A stretch of 64,000 bases of DNA, from positions 23,670,913 through 23,734,912 of the forward strand of contig NC_053147.1 in NCBI RefSeq assembly GCF_016808335.1, given 5' to 3'. The position numbers and the translations under genes were made by a program. The DNA comes from Panicum virgatum. Taxonomy: Eukaryota; Streptophyta; Magnoliopsida; Poales; Poaceae. Below the pieces are notes generated by a model. It searched no databases, had not been told where the DNA came from, and saw only the letters and a program-made list of their open reading frames with translations. The first letter of the stretch is position 1, and each line of letters starts with the position of its first letter. Below, in pieces: positions 44,535 to 53,714 of this stretch.

Positions 44535-45149
44535 ATGGGCGACTCCTCCTCTTCCTCAGCATCTTACATCAGAATGGTATGTGTGCTGTATCATTTCCAT
44601 ATACGGATGCATCAAATGATGGGCCTGCATGTTGTTCTGCTGCTGTCTTTATTTCAGGTTCACCATCTAATAGAGAAGTGCATCTGCTTCAACCTGAACA
44701 AGGAAGAGTGCATGGATGCCCTGGAGAAGCATGCCAAGATCAACCCTGTCATCACTTCCACTGGTACGCATATAGCTGCACAATCATCATACCGTACCAC
44801 ATGCGGATGCTTTAGGTTCCTTTAATTTTTCCAGCTTAGCCACTCCTGTAACTATATTTTTTCTTGATGCATATGATTCAATCGATCGATATTGTTGTAA
44901 TAGCCTGCAAGGTGGTTGATGAGCACCCTTATTGTACATATTGCTATTCTATCCTGTCATTTCATGTGATTTGAGCATTAATAATTCCTATGCGCAGTGT
45001 GGAAGGAGCTGGAGAAGGAGAACAAGGAGTTCTTCGAGACATACAACAGGGACCGCGCCGAGCGGAACATCGAGGCGGAGACGATGCAGCGGATCCAGAA
45101 GATGCTAGCCGAGGCGGCGGCCTCCAAGACCTCCGATGACGAGAGCTAG
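44535..45149 (+). CDS. Plant-specific unknown-function protein (TIGR01589-type domain), 99 aa
   Basis: Three exons with GT-AG introns: 44535-44576, 44658-44763 and 44998-45149, joining to 99 codons plus stop without a break. The protein is MGDSSSSSASYIRM, then VHHLIEKCICFNLNKEECMD, ALEKHAKINPVITST, VWKELEKENKEFFETYN, and a helical charged tail ending SKTSDDES. This matches my recollection of the small plant-specific family catalogued as TIGR01589, whose members share SYIRMVxxLIEKCI and VWKELEKEN. Molecular function is unknown; the Glu/Lys-rich second half is likely helical. Exon 1 is only 42 bp, so automated prediction can miss it. It is the only low-copy host gene here not in a duplication. 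Confidence 0.9.
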
Positions 45150-46219
45150 CTAGCCAGCAGCCAGCTAGCTAACTAGAGCTAGATCAGCGCGTGCATGGCC
45201 TCACGTCCACTTAATTCCGATCCCCATTAATTAGCTCCGTTGGGAGAAGCCTTACACACCGGCCGTACCTCACGTGAGACCATTATTCTATATATAGCTT
45301 AATTAGTTACTAGCTTACTTAATTAGCTACCAAAAATAATGGTGGTATGCCTTTTGCAAGAACACCATGCATGCATGTGTCGTGTTTAATTAAGGTTAGG
45401 TACGGTGATCATCAAGAAAAACTATCTTTAATTCATGTATGTATATATATCAGTATATGTATTCATGTACAAAGAGGATGCATATTAATTCGACCTACAT
45501 ATAGGAGTACACACAAAGATCTCCACAGGCCTGCAAAGGTGCATGGATGTAGTAATAAGCAAGTAAGCAGGCAAAGCTGGTAGGCTTATCATTCCGGTAA
45601 TCCTTTTCCGACACGTGGCGGCCGGCGCGCGTACCCGTCAGTGATGACGTGTCGCCGATCGGCGATGCTACTTGCTGGCGGCTCCGCTCGAGGGGATAGC
45701 TCGGTGCTGCTCGCCTTGTCGTCTTCCAACCCCCTCCTCCCAGTAGCTAGCTAGCGTAGTGCTGGTCTTTCACGTGACGAGGTCCGGGCCGGGCGCGCGC
45801 GATCGATCGGCTGGATCTTAGGGTTTCTCGCCGTCGTTCTGGGCCCCCGCTTTGTAGGGATCCCTCGCCGTCGTTTCGGCCCGGCGGGGCCCCCGCCGGC
45901 GACGCGACCCACTGACCTGGACGTCTGCGGCTGCCGCGCCTCTCCACAGGGTATCCGTCGACGCCAGCCGCGGTCGGCCGGCCGCTCGTGAGGGCGACGC
46001 CAGTCACGCCACCACCGCTGTCCCGCTCGAGCTACAGTGCGCGCGGCAGGGCAGGGCAGGCCGGCATTAATGGCACAGCGCAGGAGGGATTTGAGCTTTG
46101 CAGGTCGCAATCCCATCTCGTGATGAGGTCGTGACAACGAGAGGGATCGGGAATGTCGTGCGATCGACCGGGCGGCCCATCAGGGCCTGGTCGGTGTCGT
46201 GGGCCTCTCGCAGGGGCGT
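45150..46219. other. Intergenic, GC-rich in its second half
   Basis: 3' flank of the previous gene with (TA)-rich patches and CTAGCTAGCTAG repeats. 45600-46210 is GC-rich with frames on the minus strand (45751-46137) that lack recognisable domains and look compositional. Confidence 0.4.
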
Positions 46220-46719
46220 GGCCCAGGGATGTCCCTACTTGGGGCCATTATTAGTAGGAAGGTTGCATCAAAGCGTTCAGTCCAAATATGGCCCGTTGGC
46301 CGTTGGCCCATGAACCTCAAATTGTTCAGAATTGTAGCAGTTGATTTATTAGACAAATGAAATAAACTCGTCCAGTGTCATTTGGAAGTTATTTACGAAA
46401 TCAATAAGGCATGTACGTACTAAAAAACATTAAAAGTGCCATCCCAGCATTACAAGATGGCAACAACTTCAGAAGCATTATTTTCATTTACAATACTATC
46501 TGAAGGCCAGGCACAGGACCCTGTATGTCGTTGCTCTGGGGAACCGGTTGATCTGCAAGTGGATACTTAGGCCTTAGCGTTCAAGATTGCTTTTTCTACC
46601 AATACAGCTTGGATTGTACTAAATAATTAACCTTGTGAGTTGCCAACCTTATCATCATAATTCATAACCACATGCTGCTTTAGGCCTACATTTGAATTTG
46701 TCAAAGTCGCTACGAAAAC

Positions 46720-47153
46720 CTCGAGGTCATCTCTGCAATGTCAACCACTGCAAGAGGAATAGAATTGTTCGGGTGATCCGTGGATGCCTGTGTTGACCTT
46801 CAAACAAGCAGCTAAGAGTTAATACAGGTCGTCGTTTACTAGCTGTACAGTTAGCACTATACTTACCCCCGATCAGAAAGAGTAAACCTTGGGTTTAACT
46901 ACTGTGGGCGTTATCTCTGATCGTCGTGCCACCAGTTGTTCACGTTTCACGGTGCCGGAGAGTATATGGTCAAATGTATGATAGTATGAGCAATGCAAAG
47001 TCATGAGCATTGATATATGAGTCGTTTACCTGTCGACAGGTTCTGATCCCTTGCGTGTGCTGATCGAATTCGCAAATATTTCTTCCAAACCAAGTTGTCT
47101 CTTGTAGAAGTCAAGAAAAAGAATCATGTTTGATAGAGGGTGATCCACTAATC
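46720..47153 (-). pseudogene. Exon-like remnants of an unidentified gene (left copy)
   Basis: Minus-strand exon at 47030-47153 is open (LVDHPLSNMILFLDFYKRQ, GLEEIFANSISTRKG) and ends at a good GT donor. A second patch (46867-46955) reads KREQLVARRSEITPTVVKPK and ends at GTAAGT. A third (about 46720-46800) reads NNSIPLAVVDIAEMTSRF. Joining them in one frame is not straightforward, and a stop follows VYSF. It looks like the 3' end of a broken gene. I do not recognise the family. Confidence 0.35.
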
Positions 47154-47948
47154 CTTCAAATTAAAGGAAGACACTTTGCTCTCATATGGGTTGAGGTTGG
47201 AACTTTCGTTACAAAATTGATTGGAAGTTACTACTATCCTTGTCAGTCCGGTATCGTACTTGTGTCCAAGGACATATCAAGGAAAGAAACGAGATTTTAA
47301 GTAAATTCCAAGCAACAGGTTATGGACCTCGACCTAGCTCACAACAATTACACAAAGCAATTCAGACAATTAAACCTTTCACATATTTAGTACTACCTCC
47401 GTCCCAAAATATAACAACTTTTTGATTTTTCAAAGTCAAACATTTTCATCTTTGACTGTAGATGGTAAAAAAACATATAAAGAATACAGTAATAAAGGGC
47501 CTTTTAGACAAGAAGTAGCAGTGACAAGAAGTAGAAAAAAACAGTAATAAATAACTTCACCATTGAGACGAAGAATACAAATAAATTGCATACTTAGAGG
47601 TTAGAACGGAGCAAACAGTTAGGTTTAGTTTCAAAGGGTGTTTTAGGCACCAATACTCATATCAAATGCTAAACCTCTGTGCCATTGATATCTATGGGAG
47701 ATAGGCTTTTCAGAAGCAAGAACTTAGCAGAGCATCTAGGCAGGCACTAGAGCATAATTGACAAGTACTAGTGTGAAGACAAGTTGTAAATTACAACCAC
47801 GCACACTTTGCTACCTGCATGTGGTTAATCGCCAAGTCAACCAGCGGCCTTTAAATTAAGCCTCCGCTTGGTCTCCATGGGACCGCCACTACCGCTAATG
47901 TGCATGCTGTTAAGATAAAGAATCACTGCATGCAATGGCCTCGAGATC

Positions 47949-47956
47949 TATAAATA
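47949..47956 (+). promoter_or_regulatory. TATA box of glycine-rich protein gene 1
   Basis: TATAAATA, 66 bp before the start codon, implying a 5' leader of about 35-40 bases. Conserved in the right copy. Confidence 0.8.
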
Positions 47957-48021
47957 CCCATGCAGCCTTCACTGGGAACTCATCGATCACAACCCCTACT
48001 CACTAGTAGTAGCACCTCACA

Positions 48022-48603
48022 ATGGCAGGCACCAAGCTAATAGCACTGGGTTTCGTTGTCCTCATGAGCATGGGGTTAGCCAATGCCGTGAGGGTGGCGA
48101 GATACTCCAGTGCTGATGGAACAGGCACAGGAGGGGGAGAGGGTGGTGGATACGTGAATGGTGCAGGATCAGGGTCCGGGTCTGGCACCGGCGAAGGTGC
48201 GAGCAGTTCAAGTGGTGTCCATGCAGCTGCTGGAGGGGGTGGTGGAGGTGGTGGAACTAGCCAATACGGCGGGTCTGGTTATGGTGGAGGGTCCGGGTCG
48301 GGTTCAGGGTCCGGTTCATATAGTCAAGGACCCTATTCTGCTTATGGTGGAGAATCTGCCAATGCTGGTGGTTCTGGTGGTGGTGGAGGAGGAGGACAAG
48401 CTGGAGGTTCTTGGGGATCTAGTGCGCAAGGGTCTGGTAGTGGCACTGGATCTGGCTCTAGCTACTCCAACAGGTATTGGTATGGCCCTAGTTATGCAGG
48501 TGCAAATGCTAATGGCAATGGTGGTGGCACCGGGAGCAGTCAAAATGGTGGGGGAGGTGGTGGCCAAGGTTCTGGATCTGGGTTCGGCAATGCCAACCCC
48601 TGA
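48022..48603 (+). CDS. Secreted glycine-rich protein, copy 1 (193 aa)
   Basis: Intronless frame of 193 codons. An N-terminal signal peptide (MAGTKLIALGFVVLMSMGLA, probable cleavage after ANA) is followed by VRVARYSSADG and then about 160 residues, roughly half glycine, with Ser, Tyr, Asn and Ala. Repeats are GSGSGSGS runs, GGGGGGG blocks and Tyr-containing spacers (SQYGGSGYGGG, SNRYWYGPSY). It ends GSGFGNANP. This belongs to the monocot family of putative glycine-rich cell-wall structural proteins: exported, deposited in the wall, possibly cross-linked through Tyr. A TATA box (47949) and polyadenylation signal AATAAA (48715-48720) frame it. The only protein difference from copy 2 is Thr versus Ile in the GSGTGSGSS run. 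Confidence 0.92.
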   Translation: MAGTKLIALGFVVLMSMGLANAVRVARYSSADGTGTGGGEGGGYVNGAGSGSGSGTGEGASSSSGVHAAAGGGGGGGGTSQYGGSGYGGGSGSGSGSGSYSQGPYSAYGGESANAGGSGGGGGGGQAGGSWGSSAQGSGSGTGSGSSYSNRYWYGPSYAGANANGNGGGTGSSQNGGGGGGQGSGSGFGNANP

Positions 48604-48995
48604 TTACTACATCAACTCCATCTGAAGTTGGAGCCCATCATCCTTTCTTGTTTGAAGTCGTGGGATTGCTTTGGTTTCTTTGTACTTGTGCTATGCTTTT
48701 GTCAGAATCAAACTAATAAAGGGCCCAACGTATCTAGTAAATGCAGCCTACTTTAAGGTTGCAGCTTATGAGATGTTGTAAATTTAAACTTGTCAGTTTA
48801 ATGATAAAAATAATACTTCTGTCATTATCACTGTATCTGGATAATAAATTTTGATGAGTGAACTGTTTTTGTCTTGAGAGTTTTTAAGTTTAGATGCCTA
48901 CACCATGCTTATCACATGGTTGTGTTCTATACCTACAGTACTAAATAAAGACGTTAATTACAGGCTCCAAGCGACTCGGTTATTGTAATCTAACA

Positions 48996-49199
48996 TCAAT
49001 GAAAACTATTAGAGTAGTTCTTGGCATTGTTTTTCTTACACTGAAAGCACCAACTGATTAAGGCAAGAAGTGCTGCCACAAGCCCAATAACGTTAGTGAT
49101 GACGTAAAAAAATGATCTTGTTCCTAGTCCTTTCTCAATTTCATTGGTGAATGAGTGGCAATATATGATCGGCGAAGCTTCAAATGTCACTGAGAGCAC
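48996..49199 (-). other. Small membrane-type ORF downstream of GRP gene 1 (uncertain)
   Basis: A 67-codon minus-strand frame with one predicted membrane helix (FFYVITNVIGLVAALLALIS) followed by a Lys-rich tail. The copy at 63374-63577 is identical because the whole region was homogenised, so it gives no independent support for coding. No family recognised. May be a last exon of an unseen gene or chance. Confidence 0.2.
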
Positions 49200-49548
49200 A
49201 ATTTCCTGCTTTATTTGTCAAAGTGGAATTCATTCCTGGAGCGAAGTAATCAATATTAGTTGCTGGTGTGATCGGAACCAAAAACATTTCGAAATAAACA
49301 GTTGCAATTCCAATGTCAACTTTTCGTATATATGAGATGAGATGAGATGAGATGTGGGCATGTGGCTCACACAGTTCATGTTATAGTAGATAACGTGGGG
49401 TTTAGCAGGGAGATGAAGGCGTGCTCCTCCTGACAGAGAGTCTGAAAAGGGGAGATTATTCCTAGCTTAACCGAATGAGTTCTGCCGTGCTGAATATATA
49501 GCCACTTGTATGCGGCTTTCTTCCCTTTCATCGAGCGCTTGTATGTTA

Positions 49549-50210
49549 CTAGTCAGGTTGGCGCGCTACGCGCGCCTATACAAAAAAAAACATTGACCTA
49601 AAATATTAATGGAAAGATATTATTCGCTACTATGTTTGAAACAACATTGAGTTAAATCTAAAAATTATAGTAAAACGACATAGTAGTTTAGAGTCTGAGA
49701 GCGCGCCAATCTCAATCATTTTAGTATAGAGGTACAGACAATTTTTCCTTAGGAATTCGTTTTTTTTGTGTCAGTAGGTATAGTTTGATTACTTTAGTAG
49801 GAAAAAAAAAGATTAGAAATAAATGAACAATTCAAATATATTTTGTGAGTTTACGGAGGGAAACCCAAAACCAAAAAGTAGTAGAACTACCACGTGTGAA
49901 TGTAGTATACAAAGTTTAGTTATTATTTTTATATGTAGAAAGTAGTTAAATATATTTTGTATTGTCAAATAATGGAAGGAAAATAATTTTTTAAGATAAA
50001 AAGGCTCACTTAATAGAACCATGGGCCCCACGTGGGTCCTGTCTGAATAGCGCGTGGGTCCCACGTGGGTCTCGCCTGAATAGCGCGTGGGTCCCATGTG
50101 GGTCCCACCTGAATAGTATGTGGGACCCGCATAAACAGTGCGTGGGTCCCACGTGGGGCCACTATTCACGGAAACGCTCCGATTCTTGGAGCTTTAGTAT
50201 AGTATATTAA
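49549..50210 (-). mobile_element. Non-autonomous Helitron
   Basis: Absent from the right duplication copy at 63926/63927. Comparison gives an exact 662-bp insertion between A (49548) and T (50211) without target duplication, as for Helitrons. On the minus strand it ends in the hairpin GGCGCGCGTAGCGCGCC followed by AACCTGACTAG, i.e. a CTAG terminus with a stem 7 bases upstream. The 5' end reads TTAATATACTATACT, with TT in place of the usual TC. No Rep/helicase. An interior array of GTGGGTCCCACGTGGG units lies at 50028-50165. Confidence 0.92.
50028..50165. repeat. Tandem GTGGGTCCCACGTGGGTC units in the Helitron
   Basis: About four to five imperfect units of 33-35 bp, each with GTGGGTCCCACGTGGG separated by CTGAATAGCGC. 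Individual units are near-palindromic and contain CACGTG. Confidence 0.75.
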
Positions 50211-50286
50211 TGCCCAGAAAAGCGTCCACAACCGTTCATCTGGCTTCGACGTATAAAGAGCCAACAGTCAAGTCTGATGCAGGTAC

Positions 50287-50642
50287 GAACATAGGCAGGG
50301 GAACAGTTTCTTTTCTGACTGAGTGACAGTAACCTTTCTCTAGTTGTACTAGCTCTTGACAGTGAATCCCTAGTGGAGTTACGACCAGATCTCACATTTC
50401 CAGGCTAAGGGGACAAATTGAAGAGTGACAAGAATCCAAACAGAATGGTCTGGTTGGTTGCTGTGTTCTCTGGAGGATCAGGCAGCATACATGAATAATA
50501 AGTTAAGGCACAATAAATATATATAGACTGCTGTCGACTCTATGCAGTAGATTACCCACCAGGAGTAACTTCCTGCTAAAGCTCAGCGGGCAATGAAATT
50601 AAAAATGCGCGACTAAATCACAGACTTGTAACGAACACGGCC
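50287..50642. other. Intergenic continuation of the left duplication
   Basis: Probably still part of the duplicated unit, whose right partner lies outside the window. No gene recognised. Confidence 0.4.
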
Positions 50643-52172
50643 CCATTTAGACCATTTCGAGTGATTTTTGGTGATCGAGTGACAACGCAATCAATGGAAC
50701 TAACGAGTTTGCGAGATCATATTTGTAGGATTTCTTAGGTCCCTTGAATGGAGTCCAAACCGTATCCGAGATGTCCAATTCATCGTCGATATGTCCAATT
50801 CATTATCGAGATGTCCAATTCACCGACGAGACGTCCAAACCACCGCAGAGACACTCAAGTCCAAATGACTGTTGCGATGAGTTGGACAAAGTGCAAGGAG
50901 GAAACAAGATTTTCAGGAGGCACCGGAATATCCGACGGGCCATCGGACTATCCGACACCCCCACCGTCGAACTATCCGACGCATCACGTCGGATCAATTC
51001 TGACAAGATTTAGAACCCTGTTGAAAATCTCAAGTGCGACCGGATGATCCGACGCATACATTCAAGAGGGTTGGACTAATGGTCGGATCAACATCCAGAG
51101 AGCATGTCAAGGGCGCAGCAGAAGATCCTTCAGCACCGGATGATGCGACGCCCCCGTCGGACTAAAGCGTTGGACTAATGACGTCAGCATTACAGGCACA
51201 GAAGAAGACAGTCCTTCAGCACCGGATGATCCGACGCCCCCGTCGGACTAATGCGGCGGACTAATTGCGCCAGTTGTGCACTTTCCAGACCAACGGCTAC
51301 TGTTTGGCCTCAGAGAGACCGGATGATCCGACACCCCCTGGTCGGATAATCCGACGCCCTACGCAGAAAAAGGAGTAACGGCTCTAAATGGCTAGATCAA
51401 TTTGGAGGGCTATATATATATGGGTTCCATCGGTCATTTGAAGTTTGTTGGAGTTCAGAGAGACCCTAGACACATTAAAGAACACCCCCAAGCCAACCAA
51501 ATAGCAAATTGATCACATCCTTAGGTTTAGTGCTAGATTAGCTCTTGAGTAAGTGTGTGAGCAAGGTTGTGTGCCTTGTGCTTTGGTTCTAGGAGAGAAC
51601 CACCTCTTGTACTCGGTGTGCCGGCCCCTTAGAGTCTTGTGGCTCACCGGCAACGTCAATGACCCTCCGGCTTGGTGTGGAGCGGCGTCGACATCTTTGT
51701 GCGGGGGACGTGGAGACCCCACTCTTCTTGGTGAAGCTCCTTAGTGGAAATCAGGATCAAGGTGTCCGTTGTGACTTGGTATCCCCGGAAGAGACTTGAT
51801 TATCGGAAGCAATACTTTTTGTGAATGCTTCAACAATGTGGATGTAGGTGTGCCTTTGTGGCTAACCGAACCAAGGGATAAATCCTCGTGTCAAAGAGTT
51901 TGCTTCCTCTCATCCCTCTTTTAAGCTTTCGCATTTACTTATTGCAACTTGTGTGCCTCTACTTTTCTAGAGTAGTTTCTTAATAGGACTGGCTATAGGT
52001 TGCATAACTCTTTTGGGATGAGGGTTTTTACACTAGATAAACCGTAGTTGCACATCTAGATAGCATGATCTAGTTTACGTTTTGTGCAAATTAGTTGGAG
52101 CTTGAGGTTAAATTTTTTTAGTTTGCCTAATTCACCCCCTCCCCCTCTTAGGCTACGAGCACCCGATTTTCA
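50643..52172 (+). mobile_element. LTR-like segment of a Ty1-copia element (probably solo)
   Basis: Opens with ATTTAGACCATTTCGAGTG and the GTGATTTTTGGTGATCGAGTG wording of copia LTRs. It has a TATATATA element at about 51410-51420 and closes with TTCACCCCCTCCCCCTCTTAGG and GATTTTCA. It contains a tandem repeat of GAGATGTCCAATTC units (50765-50840) and several CCGGATGATCCGACGC words. The expected TG start is CA and no 5-bp duplication was seen, so the limits are approximate. Confidence 0.45.
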
Positions 52173-52378
52173 AGACTACTGTCACATCTCATGTACTCAC
52201 TTGCAATCTGCGTCCGGGAACATTGCTGTGCCTGCGCTGATTGCTCTCAAGTTCTGCAAACCACACTGGATTTCAGCAAAGCTATGTGTCATCGTCCGCG
52301 CATGTTGTTCGGGCAGTAGGGCTGGTGGGTCTACTCATAGTCGAGGTGGATGAAGGTCCGCAAGAGTTCGACCGTAGG

Positions 52379-52557
52379 CAGGGGCGGATCCAGCGGTGGG
52401 TCTAGAGAGGGCTCCAGCCCCTCCTACAGCCCATGGATCCATGGAGCCCCTTCTAAATCCCCTATAGACTTTTACAAGAATACACTACGAGAAGAGGCTA
52501 AAATTGTTTAGAGGTAGAAGAAAGCTTCTCCTAATAATTATCATAGATCCGCCACTG
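52379..52557. mobile_element. hAT-type MITE
   Basis: 179 bp with terminal repeats CAGGGGCGGATCCAG and CATAGATCCGCCACTG. The flanking 8-mers ACCGTAGG and CCCGCAAG match at five of eight positions, a weak or decayed duplication. Non-coding. Confidence 0.6.
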
Positions 52558-53040
52558 CCCGCAAGCGCTTCAGGTTCTCTACAAAGCTTGGCCGATCTTG
52601 TAGGCCTCTCTTGCTTGCCTATATACTGGGATGAAAAGAAAAGAAAAGAAAAGTATTTAAAAAAAGAAAAAAGAAAAAGAAAAAGAAAACAGGACTGGTA
52701 CAGGGACTTAGTGAGTTATTGGTGAACCAAAAGAAAATGAAGTGCCCAAGGCAGGGGAAAAAATAGCGAAGAGCATGAAGCAAACTAAGGAAAAGAAAAA
52801 TCCTAGCTGGTTCCTTTACCCTAAACATGGAGTAACATGCACGAGGTAAATCCTTCCATCCTAGAAGAGAAGCTGGGTCTTTTGTCGTAAAAATCAAACC
52901 AATTTTAACGCTTCCAAATCAAATGTGTTGTCTTATGTTACAGTTAACTCTCATTGCAAGTAAATGCAGCCTATCTATATCTTATTTGTATCTTCTTCCT
53001 TCATCTATTGTTGTATTCTTTAGATCGACTAGAAGTATAT
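52558..53040. other. Intergenic
   Basis: A low-complexity AAAGAAAAG tract at 52632-52690 and nothing recognisable beyond it. It may include the unresolved end of the copia 3' LTR. Confidence 0.35.
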
Positions 53041-53533
53041 CAAGTCAGATCTTGGTTCATCTTTTCTCTTTACGAGTTACAAAGGGTCCTAGAACTATTA
53101 CAAAATTGAGAGAGAGGGAGAGGCGAGTAGTGTACGCAAACCGTCGGCCGGAGGCGGAGGTCTGGTGCGCCATGGCGCCGATGGCGGCGAGGAAGTCGAG
53201 GTCGGCGAGGTGCGGATCCAACGGTGGCGATGGTCGGCGAGGGTATCGGCGACCTTCGGGTCTCCACCGGCACTATCCAGTGACGGGAGTGGCGACGGGG
53301 AGCGATGTGGTGGCGGACTTCCCGTTAGCCTCGCGCTACACTCGATCGGTAGGGTTGTAGGAGGGGTGTGTGGCGGCGGCGAATCTCGTAACCCGTGCCC
53401 CAGGCCCTCTCCTGTTCTATATAGCGCGGGCGATGGGGGCCCGCCAGCCATATGGGCTAGACGCCCTCGATCAGGGCACGTTCAAGGAGTCCGGCCTGAT
53501 CTTTGGATGGGGCCTTGGAGATCAACTCCAACA
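53040..53533 (-). repeat. Probable 3' LTR of the degenerate Ty1-copia element
   Basis: On the minus strand TGTTGGAGTTGATCTCC starts at 53533, directly after the polypurine tract GAGATCAAAGGGGAGAA (53534-53550). A TATATAG element lies at 53417-53425. The distal end was not resolved and no matching 5' LTR was recognised right of gag, so this element may be 5'-truncated or rearranged. Confidence 0.6.
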
Positions 53534-53714
53534 TTCTCCCCTTTGATCTCTCATTGTTTCTTACTCTTGTCTTTTTCTGAGTTTGGTCCATCCCATCGCA
53601 GATCAGTGTATAGGGCGTGCCTCGTCATGACAGTTATTACCGTCAGATTAACAGCCACAATCACCTTTTCGGTCTGAAACAGAGTCTTATTCTTGGGCCC
53701 TCTTTGTCCAGGAA

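Larger units (their letters stand above)
46220..50286. repeat. Segmental duplication, left copy
   Basis: Aligns with 60222-64000 from GGCCCAGGGATG onward, and past the end of the window. Differences in structure are a hAT MITE in the right copy and a Helitron in this one. Upstream of about 47770 the copies differ at roughly 5-7% of positions plus indels. From 47770 to 49548 only about four differences were found. The unit carries one glycine-rich protein gene and exon-like remnants. Confidence 0.93.

Noticed and set aside
45751..46137. 128-codon minus-strand frame as a gene
   Set aside because: Arg/Pro/Ala-rich, no domain, GC-rich intergenic sequence, not shared with the right duplication copy.
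48158..48625. 155-codon plus-strand frame overlapping GRP gene 1 (and 62536-63003)
   Set aside because: Shifted frame of the glycine codons giving Val/Leu-rich protein. The signal peptide and family pattern are in the other frame.
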